In this document: in pieces, positions 31,273-40,574 of the stretch
Numbering within the stretch: position 1 is the first letter of the stretch
Layout: each line of letters opens with the position of its first letter
Assembly (NCBI RefSeq): GCF_037040815.1
Contig: NZ_CP146232.1
Location: 3,280,501 to 3,344,500, forward strand
Source: Pararoseomonas sp. SCSIO 73927
GTDB lineage: Bacteria > Pseudomonadota > Alphaproteobacteria > Acetobacterales > Acetobacteraceae
Length of the DNA: 64,000 nucleotides
Reading direction: 5' to 3'
The notes under the pieces: model-generated
What the model was told of the DNA's origin: nothing
What the model saw: only the letters and a program-made list of their open reading frames with translations
Databases searched by the model: none
Program-made: the position numbers and the translations under genes

Positions 31273-31324
31273 GCGGCCAGCCCCGCGCGGACGTGTCGCG
31301 CCCGGCAGCATTGCAGGACGCCGC

Positions 31325-31774
31325 ATGGCCCATAACCCCGACGCGCGCGAAGCCCTCATGATCGGCACCCGCACGGACGGCACCACCGTCCGCCGGCCGC
31401 TCTCCCCGCATCTGCAGGTCTACGACATGCTGCAGATGTCCAGCGCCACCTCCATCTCCCACCGCATCACCGGCAGCGCCTGGTCGGTGGGGCTGGTCTT
31501 CTTCGTGTGGTGGATCCTCGCCCTGGCGGCGGGGCCGGAATCCTACGCGCGGGCCCAGTGGTTCTTCGGCAGCTTCGTCGGCGTGATCGTGCTCCTCGGG
31601 CTCACTGCCACCGTCTGGTACCACACGCTGAACGGCGTGCGGCACCTCGTCTGGGATGCGGGCTACGGCTACGACATCCCGACCACCTACCGCACGGGCT
31701 GGGCCGTGATCATCGGCACCGGGGTGATGACGGTCCTGACCTGGATCGTCGGCATCATCGCCTGGGCTTCGTGA
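31325..31774 (+). CDS. sdhC: Succinate dehydrogenase cytochrome b556 subunit
   Basis: Membrane anchor subunit of complex II binding heme b and ubiquinone; 149 aa with three transmembrane helices. Signatures are RPLSPHLQVY, SSATSISHRITG (quinone-site Ser/Arg) and the heme-ligand region HTLNGVRHLVWD. First gene of sdhCDAB, 13 bp before sdhD. Confidence 0.95.
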   Translation: MAHNPDAREALMIGTRTDGTTVRRPLSPHLQVYDMLQMSSATSISHRITGSAWSVGLVFFVWWILALAAGPESYARAQWFFGSFVGVIVLLGLTATVWYHTLNGVRHLVWDAGYGYDIPTTYRTGWAVIIGTGVMTVLTWIVGIIAWAS

Positions 31775-31787
31775 GAGGAGCGCGCCG

Positions 31788-32195
31788 ATGAGCGAGCACA
31801 TCCCGGCGGCGAACCGCCAGACCAGCATGCAGACCGGGCTCGGCCGCGTGCGCGGCTCGGGTTCCGCCCGGAACGGCACCCACCACTGGTGGATGCAGCG
31901 CGTCACCTCCGTCGCGCTGCTGCCGCTGACGCTCTGGTTCGTCTTCGGCATCGCGATCCACGCTGGCGCCCCCTGGGAGGTGATGGCGGAGTGGGTCGGG
32001 CGGCCCTTCAACGCCGTGCTGATGATCCTGCTGATCGGGATCACCTTCCACCACACGGAGGCCGGGCTGCAGGTGGTGATCGAGGACTACATCCGCCCCG
32101 AGCGCCGCGCGATGGTGGCGGGGCTGGTCATCAAGGGGATCTGCCTCGTCCTCGGCCTCCTCTCCGCGCTGGCCGTCGTCAGGCTGGCGGTCTGA
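31788..32195 (+). CDS. sdhD: Succinate dehydrogenase hydrophobic anchor subunit
   Basis: Second membrane anchor of complex II, 135 aa, three transmembrane helices. [20 protein letters not shown] is the conserved opening before helix 1, and [15 protein letters not shown] contains the heme/quinone-site histidine region with the Asp-Tyr pair. It has a 13-bp gap from sdhC and is followed by a 166-bp spacer before sdhA. Confidence 0.94.
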   Translation: MSEHIPAANRQTSMQTGLGRVRGSGSARNGTHHWWMQRVTSVALLPLTLWFVFGIAIHAGAPWEVMAEWVGRPFNAVLMILLIGITFHHTEAGLQVVIEDYIRPERRAMVAGLVIKGICLVLGLLSALAVVRLAV

Positions 32196-32248
32196 TGCGC
32201 CCGGCGCGGCAAGACCTTCCGGGCCGCGCGGGGACCTCCCATATGTTC

Positions 32249-32270
32249 GCCGGGCGTTCGCGCGCCCGGC
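32249..32270 (+). other. Hairpin in the sdhD-sdhA spacer
   Basis: GCCGGGCG (32249-32256) and CGCCCGGC (32263-32270) form an 8-bp stem with a TTCGCG loop, the only notable structure in the 166-bp gap between sdhD and sdhA. It could set mRNA processing or stability between the anchor and catalytic genes. No T-run follows, so it is unlikely to be a full terminator. Confidence 0.35.
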
Positions 32271-32361
32271 CGTCGCGCCTTCCCGGGCGCAAGTGCTTCA
32301 GCGCCCGCCAGGGTGCCACGACATGCGCCGCGACCGGCGCCAGGACGTACGAGAACCCGCA

Positions 32362-34188
32362 ATGAACGCCATCAGCCAGCCTCCGCGCCCCGGCCTCAAC
32401 GGCGGCGCCTATCGGATCGTGGACCACACCTATGACGTGGTGGTGGTGGGGGCCGGCGGCGCCGGCCTTCGCGCCACCTTCGGCATGGGCGCGGCGGGGC
32501 TGAAAACGGCCTGCATCACGAAGGTCTTCCCCACCCGCTCCCACACGGTCGCCGCCCAGGGCGGCGTCGGCGCCTCCCTCGGCAACATGGGCGAGGATGA
32601 CTGGCGCTGGCACATGTACGACACGGTGAAGGGCTCCGACTGGCTCGGGGACCAGGACGCCATCGAGTACATGTGCCGGGAGGCCGTGCCGGCGATTATC
32701 GAGCTGGAGCACTACGGCGTGCCCTTCTCCCGCACGGAGGACGGCAAGATCTACCAGCGGCCCTTCGGCGGTCACATGCAGAACTACGGCAAGACGCCGG
32801 CCATGCGCGCCTGCGCCGCGGCCGACCGCACGGGCCACGCGATCCTGCACACGCTCTACCAGCAGAGCCTGAAGCATAACTGCGAGTTCTTCGTCGAGTA
32901 CATCGCCCTCGACCTCATCATGGACGAGGACGGCGCCTGCCGCGGCGTGATGGCCTGGAACCTCGAGGACGGGTCCATCCACCGCTTCCGGGCCCAGACC
33001 ACGGTGATGGCGACCGGCGGCTACGGCCGCGCCTACTTCTCCTGCACCTCCGCCCACACCTGCACCGGCGATGGCGGCGGCATGGTGCTGCGCGCCGGCC
33101 TGCCCCTGCAGGACAACGAGTTCGTGCAGTTCCACCCCACGGGCATCTACGGCTCCGGCTGCCTCGTCACCGAGGGCGCGCGCGGCGAGGGCGGCTACCT
33201 GACGAACTCGGAGGGTGAGCGCTTCATGGAGCGCTACGCCCCGACAGCGAAGGACCTCGCCTCCCGCGACGTGGTGTCCCGCGCCATGTCGATGGAGATC
33301 CGCGAGGGCCGCGGCGTGGGCGAGCACAAGGACCACATCCACCTGCACCTGGAGCACCTGGGCGCGGAGCTGCTGCACGAGCGCCTGCCCGGCATCTCCG
33401 AGACGGCGAAGATCTTCGCCGGCGTGGACGTGACGAAGGAGCCGATCCCGATGCTCCCGACCGTCCACTACAATATGGGCGGCATCCCCACGAACATCCA
33501 CTGCGAGGTGCTGCGCCCCACCGCGACGGACCAGGACGCGACGGTCCCCGGCCTGATGGCGGTGGGCGAGGCGGCCTGCGTCTCGGTCCACGGCGCCAAC
33601 CGCCTCGGCACCAACTCGCTGCTCGACCTCGTCGTGTTCGGCCGCGCCGCCGCGCACCGCGCGAAGGAGACGATCCGCCCCGGCGCCGTGCAGGCGCCGC
33701 TGCCGGAGGGCGCGGGCGAGAACGCGCTCGCCCGGCTGGATCGCGTCCGCTACGCGAAGGGCGACACCTCGGTCTCCGAGCTGCGGGTGAACATGCAGCG
33801 CACCATGCAGAACCACGCCGCGGTGTTCCGCACCTCCGACCTCCTGAAGGAGGGCGTGGAGAAGATGGCGAAGGTGGCCGATGGTTACAGCGACATCCAC
33901 ATCAAGGACCGCAGCCTGATCTGGAACAGCGACCTCGTCGAGGCGATGGAGCTGGACAACCTCATCGGCAACGCCCTGACCACCGTGGTCGGCGCCGAGG
34001 CCCGGCACGAGTCCCGCGGCGCCCACGCGCACGAGGACTACCCCGACCGCGACGACCAGAACTGGATGAAGCACACGCTGGCCTGGGTGAACGACCAGTA
34101 CCGCGTGAAGCTCGACTACCGGGACGTGAAGATGCGGACCCTCACCAACGAGGTCCAGGTCTTCCCGCCCAAGGCACGCGTCTACTAG
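32362..34188 (+). CDS. sdhA: Succinate dehydrogenase flavoprotein subunit
   Basis: Catalytic subunit of complex II oxidising succinate to fumarate with covalently bound FAD; 608 aa. Motifs: [16 protein letters not shown] (FAD), the FAD-attachment His in [15 protein letters not shown], the catalytic block [19 protein letters not shown], Arg in SRAMSMEI, and [11 protein letters not shown] 32362 gives the usual N-terminus; the open frame back to 32293 lacks family similarity. Confidence 0.98.
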   Translation: MNAISQPPRPGLNGGAYRIVDHTYDVVVVGAGGAGLRATFGMGAAGLKTACITKVFPTRSHTVAAQGGVGASLGNMGEDDWRWHMYDTVKGSDWLGDQDAIEYMCREAVPAIIELEHYGVPFSRTEDGKIYQRPFGGHMQNYGKTPAMRACAAADRTGHAILHTLYQQSLKHNCEFFVEYIALDLIMDEDGACRGVMAWNLEDGSIHRFRAQTTVMATGGYGRAYFSCTSAHTCTGDGGGMVLRAGLPLQDNEFVQFHPTGIYGSGCLVTEGARGEGGYLTNSEGERFMERYAPTAKDLASRDVVSRAMSMEIREGRGVGEHKDHIHLHLEHLGAELLHERLPGISETAKIFAGVDVTKEPIPMLPTVHYNMGGIPTNIHCEVLRPTATDQDATVPGLMAVGEAACVSVHGANRLGTNSLLDLVVFGRAAAHRAKETIRPGAVQAPLPEGAGENALARLDRVRYAKGDTSVSELRVNMQRTMQNHAAVFRTSDLLKEGVEKMAKVADGYSDIHIKDRSLIWNSDLVEAMELDNLIGNALTTVVGAEARHESRGAHAHEDYPDRDDQNWMKHTLAWVNDQYRVKLDYRDVKMRTLTNEVQVFPPKARVY

Positions 34189-34202
34189 GAAGCCCCGGAA
34201 CC

Positions 34203-34985
34203 ATGGCGACCTTCACCCTCCCGAAGAACAGCACGGTCCAGCCCGGCCAGACCTACAAGGCCGAGGCCGGGGCGAAGAACGTGCGCTCCTTCAAGATCTA
34301 CCGCTGGGACCCGGACACGGGCGAGAACCCGCGGATGGACACCTACGAGATCGATCTCGACAAGTGCGGCCCGATGGTTCTGGACGCGCTGATCAAGATC
34401 AAGAACGAGGTGGATACCAGCCTCACCTTCCGGCGCTCCTGCCGCGAGGGCATCTGCGGCTCCTGCTCGATGAACATCGACGGGCTGAACACCCTGGCTT
34501 GCCTCAAGCCGATCGAGGACGTGCAGGGCGACGTGCGGATCAACCCGCTGCCGCACATGCCCGTGGTGAAGGACCTGGTTCCGGACCTGAGCCAGCTCTA
34601 CGCGCAGCTCCGCTCGATCGAGCCCTGGCTGAAGGCCGACACGGCCGCCCCGCCGGACGAGGAGCGCCGCCAGTCCAAGGAGGAGCGCGCGAAGCTCGAC
34701 GGACTGTGGGAGTGCATCCTGTGCTTCTGCTGCTCCACGGCCTGCCCCTCCTATTGGTGGAACGGCGACCGCTATCTCGGCCCGGCCGTGCTGCTCCAGG
34801 CCTATCGCTGGATTGCCGACAGCCGCGACGAGTACCAGGGCGACCGCCTGGACCAGCTCCAGGACCCGTTCCGGCTCTATCGCTGCCACACGATCATGAA
34901 CTGCGCCCGGACCTGCCCGAAGGGGCTGAACCCGGCCGCGGCCATCGGCGAGATCAAGACCCTGCTGGTCGAGCGCGATCGCTGA
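34203..34985 (+). CDS. sdhB: Succinate dehydrogenase iron-sulfur subunit
   Basis: Electron-transfer subunit linking FAD to ubiquinone, 260 aa. The 2Fe-2S ligands are in [16 protein letters not shown] plus the following LACL; the 4Fe-4S and 3Fe-4S ligands lie in [17 protein letters not shown] and [17 protein letters not shown]. All cysteines are present. It sits 14 bp after sdhA, and its stop is one base before the proposed CTG start of the next gene. Confidence 0.98.
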   Translation: MATFTLPKNSTVQPGQTYKAEAGAKNVRSFKIYRWDPDTGENPRMDTYEIDLDKCGPMVLDALIKIKNEVDTSLTFRRSCREGICGSCSMNIDGLNTLACLKPIEDVQGDVRINPLPHMPVVKDLVPDLSQLYAQLRSIEPWLKADTAAPPDEERRQSKEERAKLDGLWECILCFCCSTACPSYWWNGDRYLGPAVLLQAYRWIADSRDEYQGDRLDQLQDPFRLYRCHTIMNCARTCPKGLNPAAAIGEIKTLLVERDR

Positions 34986-34986
34986 T

Positions 34987-36168
34987 CTGACCGCGATCGT
35001 CGTCGGCGCCGGCCCCGCGGGGCTGGCGGCGGCGGAACTCCTTTCGGAAGCGGGCATCGCGGTCACTGTTCTGGACCGTATGCCCAGCCCCGCGCGCAAG
35101 CTTCTCATGGCCGGGCGCGGCGGGCTGAACATCACCCATACCGAGCCGCTGGACGCCTTCCTGGCCCGCTACGGCGTGGTGCGGGAGAGGCTGGAACCGG
35201 CGATCCGCGACTTCCCGCCGGATGCGGTTCGCGCCTGGTGCGAGGGGTTGGGCCAGCCCACCTTCGCCGGCACCAGCGGCCGGGTTTTCCCCGATGCAAT
35301 GAAGGCCGCGCCGCTGCTGCGCGCGTGGCTCGCGCGGCTGGCGGGGCGGGGCGTCACGCTGCTGTCCCGCCACGAATGGGCGGGGTGGGACGAGTCCGGC
35401 GCGTTCCTGTTCAACCGCCCGGGCGAAGAGCCGCTGCGCCTGGTGCCGGACGCCGCGCTGCTCGCCATGGGCGGCGCGTCCTGGCCGCGGCTCGGCTCGG
35501 ATGGTGGCTGGGCGCCGATCCTGGCCGCGCGCGGCGTGGCGGTGGCGCCCTTCGCGCCGGCCAATTGCGGCATCCTGATCGACTGGTCCGCCCATCTGCG
35601 GGGCCGCTTCGCCGGCGCGCCGCTCAAGCGCATCGCCATCACCTTCGGCGGGCGCACCGTGCGGGGTGAGACGATGGTCACGGCGCACGGGCTGGAGGGG
35701 GGCGCGGTCTACGCGCTCTCCGCCGCGATCCGGGACGCCGTCGCCGCCCATGGCGAGGCGCGGATCACCCTCGACCTGCGCCCGGACCTTCCGGCGGACG
35801 AGGTGGCGCGCCGGATGGATGCCCCGCGCCGCGGCCAGTCCCTCTCCAACCACCTGCGCCGCCAGCTCTCCCTGGCACCCGCCGCCATCGCCCTGCTGCG
35901 GGAAGGGGAGGGCCCGCCGGAAGCGTCGGTGAAGGCGCTGAACCTCCGCGTCACCGGCGTGTCCGGGCTGGACCGCGCCATCTCCTCGGCCGGCGGCATC
36001 CGGTGGGAGGAGATCGGCGACGATTACGTGGTCCGCCGCATCCCCGGCCTCTTCGCGGCCGGGGAGATGCTGGACTGGGAGGCGCCGACGGGCGGCTACC
36101 TCCTCACGGCCTGTCTCGCCACCGGGCGAGCCGCTGCCCGGGGCATGCTGCGGGCGATGGGGCGCTAG
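34987..36168 (+). CDS. HI0933-like flavoprotein (TIGR03862 family), probable CTG start
   Basis: FAD-binding oxidoreductase of unknown substrate, about 393 aa. The Rossmann motif VVGAGPAGLAAAELL (from about residue 5) lies upstream of the first ATG (35080), so translation must begin earlier. The frame is open only back to 34930, and the only plausible initiator just ahead of the motif is CTG 34987, directly after the sdhB stop (34985). Other family marks: GRGGLNITHTEP, SGRVFPDAMKA, GVSGLDRAI, and the C-terminal FAD motif GGYLLTACLATGRAAARG. Translation is probably coupled to sdhB. Starting at ATG 35080 would remove the FAD site, which I consider unlikely. Confidence 0.82.
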   Translation: MTAIVVGAGPAGLAAAELLSEAGIAVTVLDRMPSPARKLLMAGRGGLNITHTEPLDAFLARYGVVRERLEPAIRDFPPDAVRAWCEGLGQPTFAGTSGRVFPDAMKAAPLLRAWLARLAGRGVTLLSRHEWAGWDESGAFLFNRPGEEPLRLVPDAALLAMGGASWPRLGSDGGWAPILAARGVAVAPFAPANCGILIDWSAHLRGRFAGAPLKRIAITFGGRTVRGETMVTAHGLEGGAVYALSAAIRDAVAAHGEARITLDLRPDLPADEVARRMDAPRRGQSLSNHLRRQLSLAPAAIALLREGEGPPEASVKALNLRVTGVSGLDRAISSAGGIRWEEIGDDYVVRRIPGLFAAGEMLDWEAPTGGYLLTACLATGRAAARGMLRAMGR

Positions 36169-37052
36169 GCGACGCCGTTCCCCTTCAGGAAATCGAGCAT
36201 CAGCCGCCACCCGGCCTTCGCCGGCTCCTCGCGGTAGCTCGGGCGGTAGTCGGCGTGGAAGCCGTGCGGTGCGCCCGGGTAGATCACCAGGGTGAAGCGC
36301 TTGCCGGCCTCCCGCATCCGGGTCTCCATCGTCCGCAGCCCCTCCACGGGGATGCCCGTATCGGCCTCGCCATAGAGGCCGAGGATGGGGCACTTAATGT
36401 CCGCCGCCATATCCAGCGGCACGCGCGGGGTGAGAGCGCTGGCCTGCCCGGCCACCGGCCCGTACCAGGCCACGCCCGCCTTCAGCCGCGGGTTCTGCGC
36501 GGCATAGGCCCAGACGTTACGCCCGCCCCGGCAGAAGCCGATGATCGCGAGCTTCTCGCCGTTGCCGCCGTCGGAAGCCGCCCAGGCGCAGGTGGCGTCC
36601 AGGTCGCGGAACAGCTCGTCATCCGGCTTGCGCATGGCGATGGCGGCGGCCGCCTGGACGTTCTCCGCGCTCTTCGGGTCGCCCTGGCGCACGTAGTAGT
36701 CCGGCGCCACGGCGAGGTAGCCCTCCGCCGCCAAGCGGCGGCAGACGTCCTTGATGTACTCATGCAGCCCGAAGATCTCCTGGCACACGACCACGACCGG
36801 CCAGGCGCTCCCGCGGGCCGGGCGGGCGCGGTAGCCGGGGATGTCGCGGTCCCCTGCCGGGATCATGACGTCCCCCGCCACCAGCCCGTCGGCCGGGGTG
36901 GTCACGATCGTCTGCGCCATCACCGGTCCGGCGGCGAGGGTGTAGCCCGCCACGGCACCGGAGGAGCCGAGGAAGCCGCGCCGGCCCAGGCGCTCGAGGA
37001 GGGGAGGGGAGATCATCTCCCCGGCGGGCGGGGTCTCGGGCAGCCGGTCCAT
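36165..37052 (-). CDS. Exported dienelactone hydrolase-family protein
   Basis: Alpha/beta hydrolase of the DLH family, 295 aa. An N-terminal segment with RRGFLGSSGAVAG and a hydrophobic stretch ending VMAQ looks like a Tat-type signal. The DLH catalytic set is present: Glu in QEIFGLHEYI, nucleophile Cys in GFCRGGR, Asp in YGEADTGIP and His in GAPHGFHADYR. Substrate unknown; family members hydrolyse dienelactones or related esters. Its 3' end overlaps the flavoprotein's stop by four bases in convergent orientation. Confidence 0.92.
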   Translation of the reverse strand: MDRLPETPPAGEMISPPLLERLGRRGFLGSSGAVAGYTLAAGPVMAQTIVTTPADGLVAGDVMIPAGDRDIPGYRARPARGSAWPVVVVCQEIFGLHEYIKDVCRRLAAEGYLAVAPDYYVRQGDPKSAENVQAAAAIAMRKPDDELFRDLDATCAWAASDGGNGEKLAIIGFCRGGRNVWAYAAQNPRLKAGVAWYGPVAGQASALTPRVPLDMAADIKCPILGLYGEADTGIPVEGLRTMETRMREAGKRFTLVIYPGAPHGFHADYRPSYREEPAKAGWRLMLDFLKGNGVA

Positions 37053-37233
37053 GGGTCGTTTCCTCTCGGGATGGCGGCAGCTTACACGCGGCGCCCCCTC
37101 CGGCGCGCTGCCTTCAAGGAAGCTTCATCCCCGGCCCGGACGAACGGTCGCGACGCCCCGGCGTTATCGCGCAACGGCCCTGCCCGGTCCGTCCAGCCGG
37201 GACACCCGGGCCAGAACGTCCGAGGAGACTCCC

Positions 37234-38418
37234 ATGCCCTCCAACGCCTCTGCCGGCGGACGCCGCGCCGCCCTGCTCGGCGCCGCCGCCAGCCTCGCCG
37301 CGCTGCGGACCGCCGCTGCCGAAGCCCAAACCTCCCAACCCCAAACCTCCCGACCCCTGGCGGCCGCCCCGCAGCAGGCCGCCGCGCCCGGCGCCGGGCT
37401 GGAGCGCGTGGCGGCTTTCGAGGCGCAGGTCACCGGCGTCGCCGTCTCGAAGGACGGCCGCATGTTCGTCTGCTTCCCGCGCTGGGAGAAGGACGTGGAG
37501 ATCTCGGTCGCCGAGGTCGGGCGCGACGGCTCCCTCAAGCCCTATCCGGACGCGGAGTGGAACGCCTACCGCAACGCCGCCCCGCGCGACCTGGCGAACC
37601 ACTTCATCTGCGTGCAGAGCGTGACGGTGGACCCGCAGGGCTTCCTGTGGATCCTCGACCCGGCCGCGCCGGGGAACGAGTTCAACATGCCCGGTGGCGT
37701 GAAGATGCTGAAGGTGGACCTCGGCAGCAACAAGGTGGTCCAGACCGTCGCCTTCGACAGCGCCTCGGCCCCGCAGGGCTCCTACCTGAATGACGTGCGC
37801 GTGACGCCGGACGGGCGCTGGGCCTTCATCACGGATAGCGGCCAGCGCGGCGCCATCGTGGTGGTGGACCTCTCCACCGGTCGCGCGCGCCGCGTGCTGG
37901 ACGGCGCCGGCCCGACGCAGCCGGAGCCGGACGTGATTGTGAAGGCGGGCGGGGGGGAGCTGCGCCGCACGGATGGCCGCCCCACCCTCTTCGCCGCGGA
38001 CGGCATCGCCCTCGATGCGGAGGGCCGGTACCTCTACTGGCAGGCGCTGACGGGGCGCACCCTCTACCGCCTCCCTGTCGCCTCCCTCACCGACGAGAGC
38101 ATCCCTCCCACGCGCCTCGCCTCCGCCGTGGAGAAGGTCGGCACCACCTGCGTGGCCGACGGCTACTGGATGGACCGTGCCGGCAACCTCTACGTCACCA
38201 GCCCGGAGGACGACTCCCTCAAGGTGCGCAGGCCGGACGGGCGGATGGACGTGCTGGTGCAGGACAGGCGCCTGCGCTGGCCGGACAGCCTGGCCGAGGG
38301 ACCGGACGGGGCGATCTACGTCACCTCCTCCCAGATCCAGGACATGGCCCGCTACCATGAGAGGGGCGCCACCCCGCAGCAGGCCTACGCGCTGTGGCGC
38401 GTGCAGCCCGCGCGCTGA
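37234..38418 (+). CDS. Major royal jelly/yellow-family exported protein
   Basis: 394-aa secreted protein of the MRJP/yellow family (six-bladed beta-propeller), sometimes annotated as L-dopachrome tautomerase-related. A Tat-like signal starts GGRRAALLGAAASLAAL, followed by a low-complexity linker with a duplicated QTSQP/QTSRP unit. Propeller blades are evident in GVAVSKDGRMFVCFPR, FLWILDPA, YLNDVRVTPDGRWAFITDSG, FAADGIALDAEGRYLYW and GNLYVTSPEDDSL. Bacterial function is unknown; ligand binding rather than catalysis is plausible. ATG 37234 has GAGGAG ten bases upstream. It precedes the fused hydrolase by 19 bp, so the pair is likely co-expressed. Confidence 0.88.
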   Translation: MPSNASAGGRRAALLGAAASLAALRTAAAEAQTSQPQTSRPLAAAPQQAAAPGAGLERVAAFEAQVTGVAVSKDGRMFVCFPRWEKDVEISVAEVGRDGSLKPYPDAEWNAYRNAAPRDLANHFICVQSVTVDPQGFLWILDPAAPGNEFNMPGGVKMLKVDLGSNKVVQTVAFDSASAPQGSYLNDVRVTPDGRWAFITDSGQRGAIVVVDLSTGRARRVLDGAGPTQPEPDVIVKAGGGELRRTDGRPTLFAADGIALDAEGRYLYWQALTGRTLYRLPVASLTDESIPPTRLASAVEKVGTTCVADGYWMDRAGNLYVTSPEDDSLKVRRPDGRMDVLVQDRRLRWPDSLAEGPDGAIYVTSSQIQDMARYHERGATPQQAYALWRVQPAR

Positions 38419-38437
38419 AGCAGGGAATGACACGGCC

Positions 38438-39856
38438 ATGAAGCCCGCCGCGACCCTCGCCGCCCTGCTGCTCGCCCCCGCCGCCGCGCTGGCGCAGGGC
38501 ACCAGCCCCGCCCCGGCGCCGCAGCCGCCGGTCGCCGCCCAGCAGCCCCCGAGCCTCGGGGAGCGCCTCGGCGACGCCACCCGCGCCATCGCCGGCAACC
38601 CCGCCGCCAACGCGAACCGGGACATGCTGCGCGTGCTCGCCGCCCTCAACGAGCTGAAGCCGAGACCGATCGAGGAGCTCTCGCCGGAGGAGGCGCGCCG
38701 CCAGCCGGGCGCCGCCGATGCGGTGCAGGAACTGCTGCGCCGGAACAACCAGCCCCCCGCGCCCAGCCGGGGCGTGGCGGCGCGCGACATCACCCTGCCC
38801 GGGCCGGGCGGGGCGCTGCCGGCGCGGGTCTACACGCCGGACGGCCCCGTGGCGGGCGGTGCGGGCGTGGCGCGGCCGGTGATCGTATACTTCCACGGCG
38901 GAGGCTTCGTGATCGCCGACCTCAACACCTACGATGCGACGCCGCGCGCCCTGTCCCACCTCACCGGCGCGATCGCCGTGGCGGTGCGCTACCGTCAGGC
39001 GCCGGAGAACCGCTTCCCCGCGGCGCATGACGACGCCTTCGCGGCCTATCGCTGGGTCGTGGCGAACGCCGCCAGCCTCGGCGGCGATCCCCGCCGCGTG
39101 GCGGTGGTGGGGGAGAGCGCGGGCGGCAACCTGGCGGCCAACACCGCCATCGCCGCGCGCGACGCGGGGGTGCAGGCTCCCGTGGCACAGGTCCTGGTCT
39201 ATCCCATGGCCGGCGTGGACATGAACCGCGAGTCCTACCGCGAGAGCGCGAACGCCCAGCCCCTGAACCGGGCGATGATGGGCTGGTTCATGGGCCACTA
39301 CCTCCGGAACGATGCCGACCGGCAGGATCCGCGGGTGGACCTGATCGGCCGCGCCAACCTGGCGGGCCTGCCGCCCGCCACCATCGTCACCGCCGGCATC
39401 GACCCGCTGCGGAGCGACGGGCAGGCCCTGGGGGACAAGCTGCAGGAGGCGGGGGTGCCCGTCGCCTCCCGCAACTACCCGGGGGTGACGCACGAGTTCT
39501 TCGGCATGGGGCCGGTGGTGCACGCCGCGGCCGACGCGCAGGCCTATGTCGCCGCCCGGCTCGGCACCGCCTTCGGCACCGTCAGCCCGGAGCTGCCCCC
39601 CGCCGGCCCGGCGCGCCGGCTCGGGCTCGCCGCGCGGATCGAGGAGCACATGGAGGTCGTCGGCAGCGATGGCGGCCCTGTCGGCACCGTGGACTACCTT
39701 GATGGCGGCCGCCTGATGCTGACGAAGAGCGATCCGGCCTCAGGCGGGAAGCACCACGCGCTGGGGCTGGAGGCCGTGGCGGCGGTGGAGGGGCGCCGGG
39801 TGCTGCTCTCCATGCCCGCGGAGCAGGCCCGCCGGGAGTGGCGCGAGGTGAACTGA
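38438..39856 (+). CDS. Exported alpha/beta hydrolase (HSL type) fused to a DUF2171 domain
   Basis: 472 aa. Signal peptide about 1-19 (ending ALAQ), a Pro-rich linker, a helical cap around 45-100, and an alpha/beta hydrolase fold-3 esterase domain with the oxyanion hole HGGGF (about 152-156), nucleophile elbow GESAGGN (about 224-230), Asp in AGIDPLRSDG and His in GVTHEFFGMG. From about 399 a second domain, RIEEHMEVVGSDGG...TKSDPASGGKHH, matches DUF2171, normally a free cytoplasmic protein of about 70-90 aa. The fusion and its predicted periplasmic location are unusual. Probably an operon with the MRJP-family gene. Confidence 0.88.
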   Translation: MKPAATLAALLLAPAAALAQGTSPAPAPQPPVAAQQPPSLGERLGDATRAIAGNPAANANRDMLRVLAALNELKPRPIEELSPEEARRQPGAADAVQELLRRNNQPPAPSRGVAARDITLPGPGGALPARVYTPDGPVAGGAGVARPVIVYFHGGGFVIADLNTYDATPRALSHLTGAIAVAVRYRQAPENRFPAAHDDAFAAYRWVVANAASLGGDPRRVAVVGESAGGNLAANTAIAARDAGVQAPVAQVLVYPMAGVDMNRESYRESANAQPLNRAMMGWFMGHYLRNDADRQDPRVDLIGRANLAGLPPATIVTAGIDPLRSDGQALGDKLQEAGVPVASRNYPGVTHEFFGMGPVVHAAADAQAYVAARLGTAFGTVSPELPPAGPARRLGLAARIEEHMEVVGSDGGPVGTVDYLDGGRLMLTKSDPASGGKHHALGLEAVAAVEGRRVLLSMPAEQARREWREVN

Positions 39857-39899
39857 CCGCGGGCGCGGGTGGAGCGGCCCGGCCGGCGGGGGACCTCGC

Positions 39900-40562
39900 T
39901 CAGTCCTCCACCCAGCGGCGCAGCAGGTTTCCCTGCACCTTCGAGAGGAGCAGCATCTCGGGCGTCTGCCCCAGCCTCTCCTTGAGCAGGTGCCGCGCGT
40001 TCTCCAGGTCGAACAGGATCTCCCGCGCGCCCGGGTCGCGTACGAGGCTGCGGACCCAGGTCACGGCCGCCAGCCGCTCCCCGCGCGTGACCGGCGCCAC
40101 CCGGTGCAGGGCGCCCGTCGGGTACAGCACGCCGCACCCCGCGGGCAGCTTCACCTCCTGCTCGCCGGCGCTGGATTCAATGACCAGCTCGCCGCCGTCG
40201 TAGCTTCCGGGATCGGACAGGAACACGGTGAGCGAGAGGTCGGTCCGCATCCCGCCCATCAGCGCGTCGTCCATGTGCGTCCCGTACTCCATGCCCGGCA
40301 CGTAGCGCGAGAAGATCGGCGGCCGGATGGTGTGCGGCCGGGCCGCGGCGGCGAAAAGGCGGTTCCGCCGCAGCGCCTCGCTCACCCGCTCACCCATCTC
40401 CGCGCCGTCCGCATCGTCGCGCCCGACCTGCTCGTTGTGCTTGACGAGCCGCGCGTCGCGCCCGGCGGTCGCGCGGCCATCGGCGAACCGGGCCCCGTCC
40501 AGCCAGCGCCGCAACTCCGCCACGAGCGCCGCGTCTAGGAGGTCTGACATGAACAGTACCAT
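39900..40562 (-). CDS. piuC: PKHD-type Fe(II)/2-oxoglutarate dioxygenase (PiuC/YbiX)
   Basis: Iron-dependent hydroxylase of the PiuC/YbiX family, 220 aa, often linked to TonB-dependent siderophore receptors and iron starvation. The iron-binding triad is His/Asp in YGTHMDDALMGG and the distal His in ALHRVAPVTRG, followed by the 2-oxoglutarate Arg in GERLAAVTWVRS. ATG 40562 matches the family's M-hydrophobic opening. No TonB receptor is adjacent here, which is atypical. The divergent Glu/Gly-repeat gene starts 12 bp away. Confidence 0.92.
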   Translation of the reverse strand: MVLFMSDLLDAALVAELRRWLDGARFADGRATAGRDARLVKHNEQVGRDDADGAEMGERVSEALRRNRLFAAAARPHTIRPPIFSRYVPGMEYGTHMDDALMGGMRTDLSLTVFLSDPGSYDGGELVIESSAGEQEVKLPAGCGVLYPTGALHRVAPVTRGERLAAVTWVRSLVRDPGAREILFDLENARHLLKERLGQTPEMLLLSKVQGNLLRRWVED

Positions 40563-40574
40563 CGGGGGATCTCC

